Shown here: in pieces, positions 54,110 to 62,539 of the stretch
Layout: every line of letters begins with the position of its first letter
Numbering within the stretch: the stretch's first letter is position 1
Origin: IDS-8 sp040902105
GTDB taxonomy: Bacteria > Pseudomonadota > Gammaproteobacteria > Steroidobacterales > Woeseiaceae
Assembly: GCA_040902105.1 (NCBI GenBank)
Contig: JBBDXW010000053.1
Location: 38,316 to 102,315 of the forward strand
Reading direction: 5' to 3'
Length of the DNA stretch: 64,000 bases
Notes under the pieces: generated by a model
What the model saw: only the letters and a program-made list of their open reading frames with translations
The model's database searches: none
What the model was told of the DNA's origin: nothing
Program-made: the position numbers and the translations under genes

Positions 54110-57039
54110 GCATCCGTCCGTTCTTTGCTGTGGCGTTTTTTACTCTTCCGTTTCCCTGGTTTTTTCTTCTTTTCGTCGAGCCCATCGGATTGGCTGGCGG
54201 TAATTTCTATGCCCAAAGCTGCCTCGACCAGCTCCTGCTGTTGCTGGACATGCAATTTGACGATGCCGCACGCGGGGGCAGCGGCGCTTGACCGTCCGGC
54301 ATAATACAGCTGCTGCCCGTCACCGAGGGGTACCTGCAGTCGATGACGAATCTGGTACCACGCGCCCTGATTCTGCGGCTCTTCCTGACACCATACGATA
54401 TCTTCGGCATGCGGCCAGGATTGTATCTGAGCCGCGTACTGCTCGATCGGAAATGGATATATCTGCTCGAGGCGGATCAGCGCGACGCCGGACACTTCCT
54501 GCGACTGACGCGCTTGCAGCAAGTCGTAGTACACCTTACCGCTGCAAAAGACCAGCCGCCGCGTAATATCGCGATCGATTTCCTCGATCTCCGGAATGAT
54601 CAGTTCGAACCGCCCGTTCGACAGGTCGGACAATGGCGAGACCGACAGTTTATGCCGCAGCAGGCTCTTCGGCATCATTACGATCAGCGGCTTGCGATAC
54701 GGCCGCAGCATCTGGCGCCGCAACATGTGAAACATCTGCGACGGTGTTGAGGGAATGCAGACCTGAATGTTGTTCTCGGCGCAGAGCTGCAGAAATCGCT
54801 CGAGCCGCGCCGAGGAGTGCTCGGGCCCCTGGCCTTCGTACCCGTGCGGCAGAAACAGCGTAAGGCCGCATAAGCGGCCCCATTTAGCCTCGCCGGAACT
54901 GATGAACTGGTCGATCACGACCTGCGCGGCATTGGCGAAATCGCCGAATTGCGCCTCCCAGACAACGAGAGAACGCGGCTCGGTGGTGGCGTAACCGTAC
55001 TCGAATCCCATTACCGCAGCTTCGGAAAGCAGCGAGTCGATGACGCGGAACGACGCCGGCCGATCGGAAATCGTTTGCAGCGGAATGAATTCTTCGCGGT
55101 TTCTCTGGTTGTGCAGCACGGCATGGCGGTGGAAAAACGTGCCGCGGGCCGTATCCTGGCCCGTCACGCGGCAGTCGTACCCCTGGTCGATCAGGCCGGC
55201 ATAAGCCATGGTTTCCGCGAAGCCCCAGTCCATGTCGACCTCGCCTGCGCCCATGCGTGCACGTTCATCGATGATCCGCTTGACCCGTCCGTGCAGCACA
55301 AACCCGGGCGGCAACGCCGTGATCTTTTTCGCCAGTTCGGCGACTTTCGCGGTATCGATCGTTGTGTCGACTTCGTCGTCCCATTCGGTATCGAGGTACG
55401 GACTCCAGTCGACCGTATACTCGTTGCCAATCAGGCCGAGCGACGACTTCGGCACCGGCTCACCGCGATCGAGCCGGTCGCGATAGTTTTCCTGAAGCGC
55501 GACGACGCCTCCACCATCGATGATGCCGCTTTTCACCAGGCTGCCGGCGTAAATCTCCCGCGTTGTCTTTTGATTACGAATCGTGCCGTACATGACCGGC
55601 TGGGTGGCGCTCGGCTCGTCCGCCTCGTTGTGTCCGTGACGCCGATAGCACACGAGATCGATCACCACATCTTTCTTGTATCGCTGCCGATACTCGAGCG
55701 CGATGCGGGTGACGAAAATTGCCGCTTCGGGATCGTCGCCATTGACGTGAAAGATCGGCGCCTCGATCATCTTCGCAATGTCCGTGCAGTATGGCGTCGA
55801 GCGCGCGTCGGACGGCCTGCTGGTAGTAAATCCGATCTGGTTGTTGACGACGATGTGAACGGTGCCGCCCGTTCTGAATCCGTTTGTTTGAGACAACTGA
55901 AAGGTTTCGGCAACGACACCCTGCGCGGCGAATGCCGCGTCTCCGTGGATGAGCACCGGCAACACTTGCTGGCGCTCGTAGTCGCCACGGCGTTGTTGCC
56001 GCGCGCGTACGGAACCCTCGACCACCGGGTCGACGATTTCCAGGTGCGACGGGTTGAATGCCAGGGCAATATGCACGTTGCCGCCGGGTGTTTTCATGTC
56101 GGCGGAAAAGCCCTTGTGGTACTTGACGTCGCCGGAGCGCTTCATGTGATCGGGATCGAGCTTGCCTTCGAATTCTTCAAACAATTCTTCGGGCGACTTG
56201 CCGAGGACATTGACCAGCACGTTGATCCGCCCGCGATGCGCCATGCCGATGACGAATTCGCGGATGCCCGATTCCCCGCCCCGCTGGATGAGGTCATCCA
56301 GCATCGGGATGAGACTTTCCCCGCCTTCGAGCGAAAAACGTTTCTGGCCGACGAAGCGGGTATGCAGGTAACGCTCGATGCCTTCCGCCGAGGTCAGTTG
56401 TTCGAGAATCCAGAGCCGTTCTTCGGTCGATAATCCTTCCGCGACCACGCCCTGTTCGAAGCGCTTTCTCAGCCACAGGCGCTCGCGCGAACGCGACATG
56501 TGCGCGAATTCGGCGCCGATCTTGCCGCAGTAAATCCTTTCCAGCAACGCGCGTATATCACGCAACTTCATGCGCCGGTTACCCGTTCCGGCAAGCCCTC
56601 CGGTCACAAACTCGAGGTCCATGTCCGACTCGGACAGTCCGAGATAGTCGAGTTTCAGCACGCCCGGCACCGGCCGCTCCATCAGGCCCAGCGGATCGAT
56701 GTCTGCAATCTGATGGCCGCGCAGGCTGTAAACCTGTATGAGCCTGGAGACCGCAGCCTGCTTTTCGCTGGCGGCCGGCGTGCCGGCCGTTCGCACCGCA
56801 CCGGCTCGGCGGTTCGTGCGGCTTGCCAGTGGAGCTCTTGCCAGTTCCGAGAGTTGGCGGCGTATCGGCGCGTGGGGGACCTCACCCTGCCGGTCCCCCA
56901 GGGTACGAAAATAGCGGCGCCAGCTTGCGGACACGGAATCCGGGTTGGCGAGGAACTGCTCGTACAGGGCTTCGACTGCGGCGGCATTCAGGCCGAACAG
57001 CGGCGTCGAAGCATATAGCTCTTTTAGCGAATTGCTCAT
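54106..57039 (-). CDS. sucA: 2-oxoglutarate dehydrogenase E1
   Basis: Thiamine-diphosphate decarboxylase of the TCA cycle, 977 residues. The N-terminal region NAAAVEALYEQFLANPDSV (residues about 18-36) is typical of SucA. The active-site core includes GMAHRGRINVLVNVLGK, the thiamine-binding GDAAFAAQGVVAET and VHIVVNNQIGFTT, plus RRHGHNEADEP. The C-terminus is basic and Lys-rich (KKKKPGKRKSKK), longer than in enteric SucA by about 35 residues. First gene of sucA-sucB-lpd. Confidence 0.97.
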   Translation of the reverse strand: MSNSLKELYASTPLFGLNAAAVEALYEQFLANPDSVSASWRRYFRTLGDRQGEVPHAPIRRQLSELARAPLASRTNRRAGAVRTAGTPAASEKQAAVSRLIQVYSLRGHQIADIDPLGLMERPVPGVLKLDYLGLSESDMDLEFVTGGLAGTGNRRMKLRDIRALLERIYCGKIGAEFAHMSRSRERLWLRKRFEQGVVAEGLSTEERLWILEQLTSAEGIERYLHTRFVGQKRFSLEGGESLIPMLDDLIQRGGESGIREFVIGMAHRGRINVLVNVLGKSPEELFEEFEGKLDPDHMKRSGDVKYHKGFSADMKTPGGNVHIALAFNPSHLEIVDPVVEGSVRARQQRRGDYERQQVLPVLIHGDAAFAAQGVVAETFQLSQTNGFRTGGTVHIVVNNQIGFTTSRPSDARSTPYCTDIAKMIEAPIFHVNGDDPEAAIFVTRIALEYRQRYKKDVVIDLVCYRRHGHNEADEPSATQPVMYGTIRNQKTTREIYAGSLVKSGIIDGGGVVALQENYRDRLDRGEPVPKSSLGLIGNEYTVDWSPYLDTEWDDEVDTTIDTAKVAELAKKITALPPGFVLHGRVKRIIDERARMGAGEVDMDWGFAETMAYAGLIDQGYDCRVTGQDTARGTFFHRHAVLHNQRNREEFIPLQTISDRPASFRVIDSLLSEAAVMGFEYGYATTEPRSLVVWEAQFGDFANAAQVVIDQFISSGEAKWGRLCGLTLFLPHGYEGQGPEHSSARLERFLQLCAENNIQVCIPSTPSQMFHMLRRQMLRPYRKPLIVMMPKSLLRHKLSVSPLSDLSNGRFELIIPEIEEIDRDITRRLVFCSGKVYYDLLQARQSQEVSGVALIRLEQIYPFPIEQYAAQIQSWPHAEDIVWCQEEPQNQGAWYQIRHRLQVPLGDGQQLYYAGRSSAAAPACGIVKLHVQQQQELVEAALGIEITASQSDGLDEKKKKPGKRKSKKRHSKERTDA

Positions 57040-57095
57040 CTGAAATGAATCACCGAACCGGCGGTTTCGCGATCATTTGACCGCCGGGGGATGGG

Positions 57096-57202
57096 CTGTT
57101 GGAGCCCGCGAGANNNNNNNNNNGGGGGGTGGGGGTGTGGGCCCCGGGTTGCGGGGGCGATTCCCGGGTCGCTTATTCACCCGCTCTCGCGGGCTCCAAC
57201 AG
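57096..57202. repeat. palindromic repeat, family B copy 3, spanning the assembly gap
   Basis: ctgttggagcccgcgaga (57096-57113) and tctcgcgggctccaacag (57185-57202) form a perfect 18-base inverted repeat whose centre contains the run of Ns and a G-rich stretch. The arms match the ttggagcccgtgaaa motif of the other two copies with changes that keep the hairpin. The true spacing between the arms is unknown because of the gap. Confidence 0.75.
57114..57123. other. assembly gap (10 Ns)
   Basis: Ten undefined bases between the arms of a palindromic repeat. The following sequence is an unusual G-run (ggggggtgggggtgtggg). The join may be artificial, and the number of missing bases is unknown. Confidence 0.98.
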
Positions 57203-57248
57203 GGATACCGCGCGTCCCGCGGGCGATCAAGCTTAAGTAAATGCCATT
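57203..57248. repeat. palindromic repeat, family C copy 3 (partial)
   Basis: Ends with cttaagtaaatgccatt (57232-57248), matching the outer arm of the copies at 28112-28190 and 51178-51237 with one change, preceded by gcgcgtcccgcggg. It directly abuts the family B copy, and the ccatccc core is absent. It lies downstream of the DUF5658-like gene. Confidence 0.55.
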
Positions 57249-57288
57249 AGTTTAGCGTATGCCTCCCACTTAGGGAATCCGCGGTTGC

Positions 57289-57759
57289 TTACGTCGTCCC
57301 CAGGAGCAGGACGAACTGGTAGCAAACGAGGCAGGCATAGACACTGAAGAACAGAGTCAGGAAGAGGCCCGTTCGTACCCGGTTGAAGAGTCTCGACCGT
57401 GAAAGGAACACGAGCATCAGAATGCCGAGTCCGGTAAGGAGCATTTTGGTCGCGGTGAACACGACCGTACCCTGCTCGATGGCAAAAGCCATGAACGGAT
57501 TGACTTCTGCGGCGCCGCGATTCAGGAGTTGCAGCGTGAGAAAGGCATCGAGGGTGCTGAGCAGCATCGTTCCGGTCGCCAGAAAGAATAGCCACGGATG
57601 GTGCCAGTCGATAAACATCGGCTGTTCCTCCGTGTTGCGACGATGCGATCGCCGCCTCGAGCGAAGGAAACCGAAGAATACTGTTTGCCAGCCGAATTCC
57701 CGGCGATCCACCACGTCGCGGCTGTCCGCCGCCAACTCCATTTGATTCGAATCGTTCAT
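57289..57759 (-). CDS. small membrane protein, DUF5658-like
   Basis: 156-residue membrane protein with three hydrophobic helices after a basic N-terminus. HPWLFFLATGTMLLSTLDAFL is followed by the conserved TLQLLNRGAAEVNPFMAF block, then VVFTATKMLLTGLGILMLVFL and a last helix near the C-terminus. The TLQLL..GA.E.NP signature is what I associate with DUF5658; the function is unknown. The start is ATG 57759 with AAGGAC seven bases upstream; the frame is open further but without a site. It lies 83 bases after the cytochrome c gene on the same strand. Confidence 0.75.
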   Translation of the reverse strand: MNDSNQMELAADSRDVVDRREFGWQTVFFGFLRSRRRSHRRNTEEQPMFIDWHHPWLFFLATGTMLLSTLDAFLTLQLLNRGAAEVNPFMAFAIEQGTVVFTATKMLLTGLGILMLVFLSRSRLFNRVRTGLFLTLFFSVYACLVCYQFVLLLGTT

Positions 57760-57842
57760 GCTCTGTCCTTGCCTGTTGCACGCGGTCCTTTCAGTTGGAC
57801 CGCTTATTTTGATCCTGGTTTTCTTACGCCGCATCGCTGCAT

Positions 57843-58364
57843 CTAGTCACCTTCGGTCATATCTGAATCTTCGGTAGTCAACCGAACAAGCGCAGCGATC
57901 AGGGCATCCCGATCCTCCGCGTTCTGCAGGCCTGCGTAGGCCATGAAATTTCCGGGCAGAAACTGCGCCGGCGACGCGAGCCAGGCATCGAGCGCGTGCG
58001 GCGTCCAGATAAAGTCCGCCCCGGTGAGCGCCGGCGAATACGGGTAGCCGGGCGCCGCCGCCACCGGCTTGCCGAAGATTTCGTGAAGATTGGGTCCAGC
58101 CACCGCCGGACCGTCGCGCTCGAAACTGTGGCAGGCGCGACATTGCATTGCGAGCTTGGCACCGTCGTCGGGATCGGCATTTTTGTATTGCGGCAGTTCG
58201 AGGTAATCGGCGGTGGGCAGTACAACCTGGTCGCCAATCGTTGCCGCAGTCAGGATGTCGGATTCTGCGTTGCTATCCATCGTGTCAACATCGGACGCCG
58301 GGCGGCCGCACGCAGCGATCACTATTGCAACGGTCGGGAAAAGCAGCGTCCGGGGTGAAATCAA
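57843..58364 (-). CDS. lipoprotein class I cytochrome c
   Basis: 173-residue cytochrome c with one heme motif CRACH (about residue 90) and a distal Met candidate in PGNFMAYAGL. The sequence LAMQCRACHSF, GPNLHEIFGK and PYSPALTG follows the mitochondrial-type cytochrome c (c2-like) pattern. The N-terminal hydrophobic segment ends IVIAACGR, a lipobox-like site, so it is probably membrane-anchored. The start codon is TTG at 58364; no ATG is in frame nearby. It is an electron carrier; partners are not visible. Confidence 0.84.
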   Translation of the reverse strand: MISPRTLLFPTVAIVIAACGRPASDVDTMDSNAESDILTAATIGDQVVLPTADYLELPQYKNADPDDGAKLAMQCRACHSFERDGPAVAGPNLHEIFGKPVAAAPGYPYSPALTGADFIWTPHALDAWLASPAQFLPGNFMAYAGLQNAEDRDALIAALVRLTTEDSDMTEGD

Positions 58365-58735
58365 TGTGGCAGACCCATTTGTTCTTGTGTTCTTTAGCCG
58401 GACAGTCGAACTGTCAATGGCCTGTCCTCAAATTGATTCTCAGCGAGCTTTTGCCAATTAGCAAACAAAAAATAGGAACAGCAAAGGGCGCTGCCGTGCG
58501 CGAACTAGCTTCAGCACTTTTGTGAATGGATCCGGTAGGTTAACGACGAGGCTGCCGGTGACCTGCCAGAAGGCGCGCCGGGTGTAGCGAGACATAATCT
58601 GCCGGCCATTCGTTGACGCATGATTTCAACGTCTCCAAAGCGCCATTTCCACCCAGAAAGCCGGATTTTGAGGCACACGACGAAGCGTGACTTGACCTAC
58701 CCTGCTGCTGCATTTGTCACAGAGTGCAGATCGTC
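58365..58735. other. 371-base divergent intergenic region
   Basis: Separates the cytochrome c and CPBP protease genes, which diverge. It is visibly less GC-rich than most of the window, with an A-run around 58464-58472. I see no gene, tRNA or strong repeat. A ttgacc at 58692 could be a -35 for the protease, but the -10 is poor. Confidence 0.45.
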
Positions 58736-59569
58736 ATGCAGCAATTGTTACGGCCTGTGTTTCATGTGTCCGTCGCGGCCATCTTGATTTTCGAGATGGC
58801 TGCTCTGGTTGCGCGCAGCGCACTCGAGCTCTCATTGATGTACAACGGGTATGGAAGAGCATTTGCCGAGGATCTAAGTTACCTGGTCGTGCCGCCGATC
58901 CTGCTTGTGCTGATGTTCCCCTATCTGAAGCGCTGCAAGGGCGCCCTGCTCGGTCTTTTGCGGCGAGCCGACTTGACGTGCCGAGTAGTCGCCCTCTCGA
59001 TTGTGCTCGGTCTGACGCTGAGGCTCATTTACTGGGCGACGTTGACCGCGCTCATCTGGCTCGGCGTCGTCAGCAACGATGATCCGAACGCCGTCGGCGG
59101 GCCGATTATTGGGGTCGAGTGTCCGCCGCGACAAGTACTAATGCTGAGCTTCGTCGTCTCTGCTTTTCTGATCCCGATCATCGAGGAAGTTGGCAATCGT
59201 GGATTCGTACTTCATGCACTTCTACCGCGCGGCGTCATACTGTCTGTCATCATTTCTGCGCTGCTTTTTGCGGTAATGCACAAACCTGGAAGCTACGTGT
59301 TTGCATTTTTCGGAGGACTCTTTTTCGCCATGCAGGTGTTGAATTATCGAACCCTGTGGGCGCCGATAATTGCACACGCGGCGTATAATGCAGCTGCAGT
59401 CGTTGACTCGGAGTGTTTCCGCATTGTATGGAACCCGCCGATCTCAGACCCGACTTTGTCCACTCTCGGAATGCTGTCGGCACCGTTGGCTCTCGTCGGA
59501 ATCCTTGTAGCAACGTTCCTAGTCAGCAAAACAGCCGCCGGAGCACGTAAAGCACGCCGGCGGCCGTAG
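58736..59569 (+). CDS. CPBP family intramembrane glutamic protease
   Basis: Polytopic membrane protein of 277 residues, about seven helices, with the CPBP (CaaX protease and bacteriocin-processing, formerly Abi) core: motif 1 IIEEVGNRGF (Glu-Glu-x3-Arg, near residues 150-155), motif 2 FAVMHKPGSYV with catalytic His, and motif 3 IIAHAAYNAA with His and Asn. Family members cleave in or near membranes, process RiPP or bacteriocin leaders, or give self-immunity. Start ATG 58736 (GTG 58724 is possible). It converges on the double-glycine peptide gene with an 8-base gap, which strongly suggests processing or immunity for that peptide. Confidence 0.87.
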   Translation: MQQLLRPVFHVSVAAILIFEMAALVARSALELSLMYNGYGRAFAEDLSYLVVPPILLVLMFPYLKRCKGALLGLLRRADLTCRVVALSIVLGLTLRLIYWATLTALIWLGVVSNDDPNAVGGPIIGVECPPRQVLMLSFVVSAFLIPIIEEVGNRGFVLHALLPRGVILSVIISALLFAVMHKPGSYVFAFFGGLFFAMQVLNYRTLWAPIIAHAAYNAAAVVDSECFRIVWNPPISDPTLSTLGMLSAPLALVGILVATFLVSKTAAGARKARRRP

Positions 59570-59577
59570 CCCGCTCG

Positions 59578-59760
59578 TCAAAGTGCGTTCGCAACGCGCT
59601 CAATGATGTGAGATGTGGCGGATACGAGAGCCTCGTAAATGTTGACCAGATCTCGACCGAGACCTCCCGAGTCCGTGACGCCACCAATGTTGTTACCCGG
59701 CGTGCATTGACGGGTACCACCCGCGATAAAATCAAGTTCTGCTGTGTTCAGGTCTCTCAT
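59578..59760 (-). CDS. double-glycine leader peptide (bacteriocin/RiPP-like precursor)
   Basis: 60-residue peptide. The first 15 residues, MRDLNTAELDFIAGG, have the full pattern of a double-glycine leader: Leu, Glu-Leu and Ile in the expected spacing before GG. The predicted 45-residue core has one Cys, a Gly-rich front half (NNIGGV, SGGLG) and an amphipathic C-terminal helix (LVNIYEALVSATSHII). GGAGG sits eight bases upstream of ATG 59760, a strong ribosome site that favours this start over ATG 59775. The neighbouring CPBP protease supports a secreted or processed peptide. No C39-type peptidase/exporter is in the window. Activity is not known. Confidence 0.78.
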   Translation of the reverse strand: MRDLNTAELDFIAGGTRQCTPGNNIGGVTDSGGLGRDLVNIYEALVSATSHIIERVANAL

Positions 59761-59906
59761 GACATCAACCTCCATGTTGATTCACCAATTTCCGTATGCG
59801 CATCCTGCGCAGTTGCAAGATAGTCCTCCGGACGAGCGCGAAGCGATGACGAAAACTCGGTGAAACGGCCGGAAATCCATCACGACGGGTGCCGCCACTC
59901 CGTCGA

Positions 59907-61268
59907 TCAGCCGATTGCGTCCTGCAAGCGAAACAGGGCAAGGCGGGCCTGCAGGTAGCGCAGGCGAAGTGAGGCAAAGGGAAACCGCGGCGAGATTCCG
60001 CGGGCCATCAGGGGCAGCGATTCCGGCACACAGTCGTTGTTCGCGCCGGTTGTCGCCAGCCAGTCGGCGAGTTGCTTGCCGCTCCAGGTTGCTGTGTTGA
60101 TGCCGTTGCCGTGATAACCGTAGGCGAACAAAACCGATGGATCCTCGCTCAGCCGACCGATGCTTGGCGTCAGGCGGAGAGTGATGCAGATTAGACCGTG
60201 CCAGCTGTATTCAACGGGTATGTTGCGCCATTGAGGCCAAAGCCGGCCGAGGCGCCGCCTGAGATCGCCGAATGTTTTCTCCGCACCCTCGTCGCTGCCG
60301 GTTGCGTGACCGCGTCCGCCGAAGAGCATGCGGTTATCCGGAAGCAGCCGATAGTAATTCAGGATATGTTTCGACGTTATCGCCTGATCCTTCGTGCGCC
60401 AGCCGTGCATTGCAAGTTCATCCTGAGATAGCGGCCGTGTGACGAGTATCGCGCTGATCATCGGCAATGGGCGGCCATAAAACGCCCGGTGCAGGTGCTC
60501 CGGCATGAAGCCGTTGGCCGCAAGGATTACGTTACGGGCCCGCAACGTCCCGCCGGCGGTCGCAAGGACGTGATCGTCACCGCGTTTTGTCCAGGCGAGT
60601 ACTTCGCTGTGGGGATGCAGGCTGGCACCGTGCCGTTCGGCGGCCGCGGCAAGGCCCAGCAGGTAACGCATCGGATGTATCGAGAATGCGGGGCGCTGTA
60701 CCACGGCTCCATGCAATTCAGTGGAATCGAAGTACTTCGCGCGAAACGCCGCAGCCGACAAAACGAAGTTATCGACACCCAGCAACTCCCGTTGCATGGT
60801 TGCGTGCTCGGCGAGGCCTGCAAACGATTTCCGTGAGGGCGCGACTTCGAGCTCGGCTGCGCCCTGCATGTCGGCATCGATCGCTTCGTCGGCAAGGATT
60901 TGTCGCACCAGTTCTACGGCTTCCGTCTGCGATCGATAGAATCTCCGCGTCTCCTCGAGGCCGAACTTTGCCAGCATCTGCTTCAGCGACAGGGACGTGC
61001 CGCCGATGCCGCAGAAACCGGCGTTACGACCCGATGCTCCCCATCCCAGGTGGCCCGCTTCCAGAACCCGTGTGTCGGTGTGGTGATCCTTGCAAAGATG
61101 GTAGGCGGCACTCAGCCCGGTATAGCCGCCGCCAATGACGGCAACTTCGCATCGTTCATCCCTCACCAGCGCTTTTGCAGCCAGGCGGGTATCGCCGGCA
61201 CTGGCTTCCCAGTACGACCGCTGTGGGCGGTCGAACCGGTACATATCCTCGTCGTAGATGCGTTTCAC
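59907..61268 (-). CDS. FAD-dependent amine oxidoreductase (PuuB/DAO-like)
   Basis: Flavoprotein of the D-amino-acid/glutamylputrescine oxidase family, about 453 residues. FAD loop VAVIGGGYTGLSAAYHL near residue 45, then LGWGASGRNAGFC, and the C-terminal GYHGNGINTATWSGKQLAD typical of PuuB-like enzymes. Substrate candidates are gamma-glutamylputrescine or other secondary amines; context does not decide. The start is GTG 61268, 19 bases after the MFS gene stop, with GGAG further upstream; ATG 61244 is an alternative. It is co-directional with the MFS transporter, so uptake and oxidation may be linked. Confidence 0.86.
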   Translation of the reverse strand: MKRIYDEDMYRFDRPQRSYWEASAGDTRLAAKALVRDERCEVAVIGGGYTGLSAAYHLCKDHHTDTRVLEAGHLGWGASGRNAGFCGIGGTSLSLKQMLAKFGLEETRRFYRSQTEAVELVRQILADEAIDADMQGAAELEVAPSRKSFAGLAEHATMQRELLGVDNFVLSAAAFRAKYFDSTELHGAVVQRPAFSIHPMRYLLGLAAAAERHGASLHPHSEVLAWTKRGDDHVLATAGGTLRARNVILAANGFMPEHLHRAFYGRPLPMISAILVTRPLSQDELAMHGWRTKDQAITSKHILNYYRLLPDNRMLFGGRGHATGSDEGAEKTFGDLRRRLGRLWPQWRNIPVEYSWHGLICITLRLTPSIGRLSEDPSVLFAYGYHGNGINTATWSGKQLADWLATTGANNDCVPESLPLMARGISPRFPFASLRLRYLQARLALFRLQDAIG

Positions 61269-61287
61269 GGGCGCCGAAGTCTCCGTC

Positions 61288-62481
61288 TCAGCGGTGAGCG
61301 GCAGACAGGCGACGTAAGCGGGAATCGCCGCGCACGAAATACAAGCCGGCAAGAATGACGAGCAACAGCGGTATCGGCACCAGTACCAGCGTGTACCAGC
61401 CATACAGGTGCATCACCGTTCCCGCGAGCAATGAGGTCGCCGCTGACGTACCGAAGACGCTGAATTCATTGACGGCCTGGGCCTTGAAACGTTCGGACAT
61501 GGAATAAGTGAGTGTCAGCATCGTCGTCCCGCCGACGTAGAGAAAATTCCAGCCGACACCGAGCACCACGAGCGAGAAGGTATAATGCATGACGGACTGC
61601 CCCTGCAGGCCGACGACGCAAGCCAACACCAGCGCGGCCGCACCCGTCGTCATCATGCGCGAAATACCGAGCCGTTCCATCAGGAGGCCGGTAAACAACG
61701 ATGGCAGATACATGCCCAACACATGGCTTCGAATGACGTGTGCGGTTTGTTCGATCGAATAGCCGTCATTGATGTGCATGCTGAGGGGCGTCGCTGTCAT
61801 GATCAGCGTCATCACGCCATAAGCGGTGGTCCCGCCCAGTACCGCGATGAGGAAAACCGGCTGGCGCACGATTTCACGCAACGGCCGTTGAGCGGATTCG
61901 AGCGACTGCTCGCGTTCGACGTGCAGCGGTTCCAGCAAAAGACACAAAGCCGACTGGAGGAAGTACAGCGCCGCGATTACGACGAGCGTACCGGCGAACA
62001 GCACCCCTTCAACCGCGTACTGGGCCACCCTGAGCAGCTCGGGGCCAATGAGCGCACCACCGATTGATCCGACCAGTACCAGTGAAATCGCCCGCCCAGC
62101 GTAGGCCGGCTCGACGCTCTCGGCCGCGGCATACCGGTACTGCTGCGTGAATGCCATGTTGACGCCGAACAGGGCTGCCGCGACGATGAACCACGCGAAG
62201 CTCGAAGACTTCAGCGCAAAGGCGGCCAGCAGCACTGCCGCGACCGCGGACAGCGAGGAAAGCGCAAAGCTGCGCCGCCTGCCGAGCGCGCGCATGAGCA
62301 TGGTGGCCGGAATCGTAGTCGCCGCGACGCTGATAACCATGATAGAAAGCGGCAGCGTTGCCAGTGCCTGATTGCCCGAAAGCTTAGCGCCGATGATGCC
62401 GCCGAGCGTCACCACCACAATCGAACCTGTCGCCGATATGAGCTGACACGCGGTCAGTAGTAAAATGTTCCGAACGGGCAT
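61288..62481 (-). CDS. MFS transporter
   Basis: Major facilitator transporter of 397 residues, twelve predicted helices in two six-helix halves. The loop between helices 2 and 3 reads RALGRRRSFALSS (the G-R-R motif). The second half includes LFTGLLMERLGISRMMTTG and LVVLGVGWNFLYVGG. The substrate is unknown; the adjacent FAD amine oxidoreductase suggests an amine or amino-acid derivative. ATG 62481 begins MPVRNILLLTACQL. Divergent from arfB. Confidence 0.88.
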   Translation of the reverse strand: MPVRNILLLTACQLISATGSIVVVTLGGIIGAKLSGNQALATLPLSIMVISVAATTIPATMLMRALGRRRSFALSSLSAVAAVLLAAFALKSSSFAWFIVAAALFGVNMAFTQQYRYAAAESVEPAYAGRAISLVLVGSIGGALIGPELLRVAQYAVEGVLFAGTLVVIAALYFLQSALCLLLEPLHVEREQSLESAQRPLREIVRQPVFLIAVLGGTTAYGVMTLIMTATPLSMHINDGYSIEQTAHVIRSHVLGMYLPSLFTGLLMERLGISRMMTTGAAALVLACVVGLQGQSVMHYTFSLVVLGVGWNFLYVGGTTMLTLTYSMSERFKAQAVNEFSVFGTSAATSLLAGTVMHLYGWYTLVLVPIPLLLVILAGLYFVRGDSRLRRLSAAHR

Positions 62482-62539
62482 CGGGCCTCGATCACCAGGC
62501 AGTTCAGCGGCGCATTTTCACACATCCTGAGTTTACCCA

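Noticed and set aside
54949..56433. A 494-codon open frame opposite sucA
   Set aside because: Antisense to an intact sucA; composition only reflects codon bias of the real gene.
43694..57202. CRISPR array
   Set aside because: The repeats are palindromic, dispersed over kilobases, in different orientations, without regular spacers and without cas genes.
59608..59823. A 71-codon plus-strand frame across the small peptide gene
   Set aside because: The opposite strand has a strong GGAGG site and a full double-glycine leader pattern; this frame has neither.
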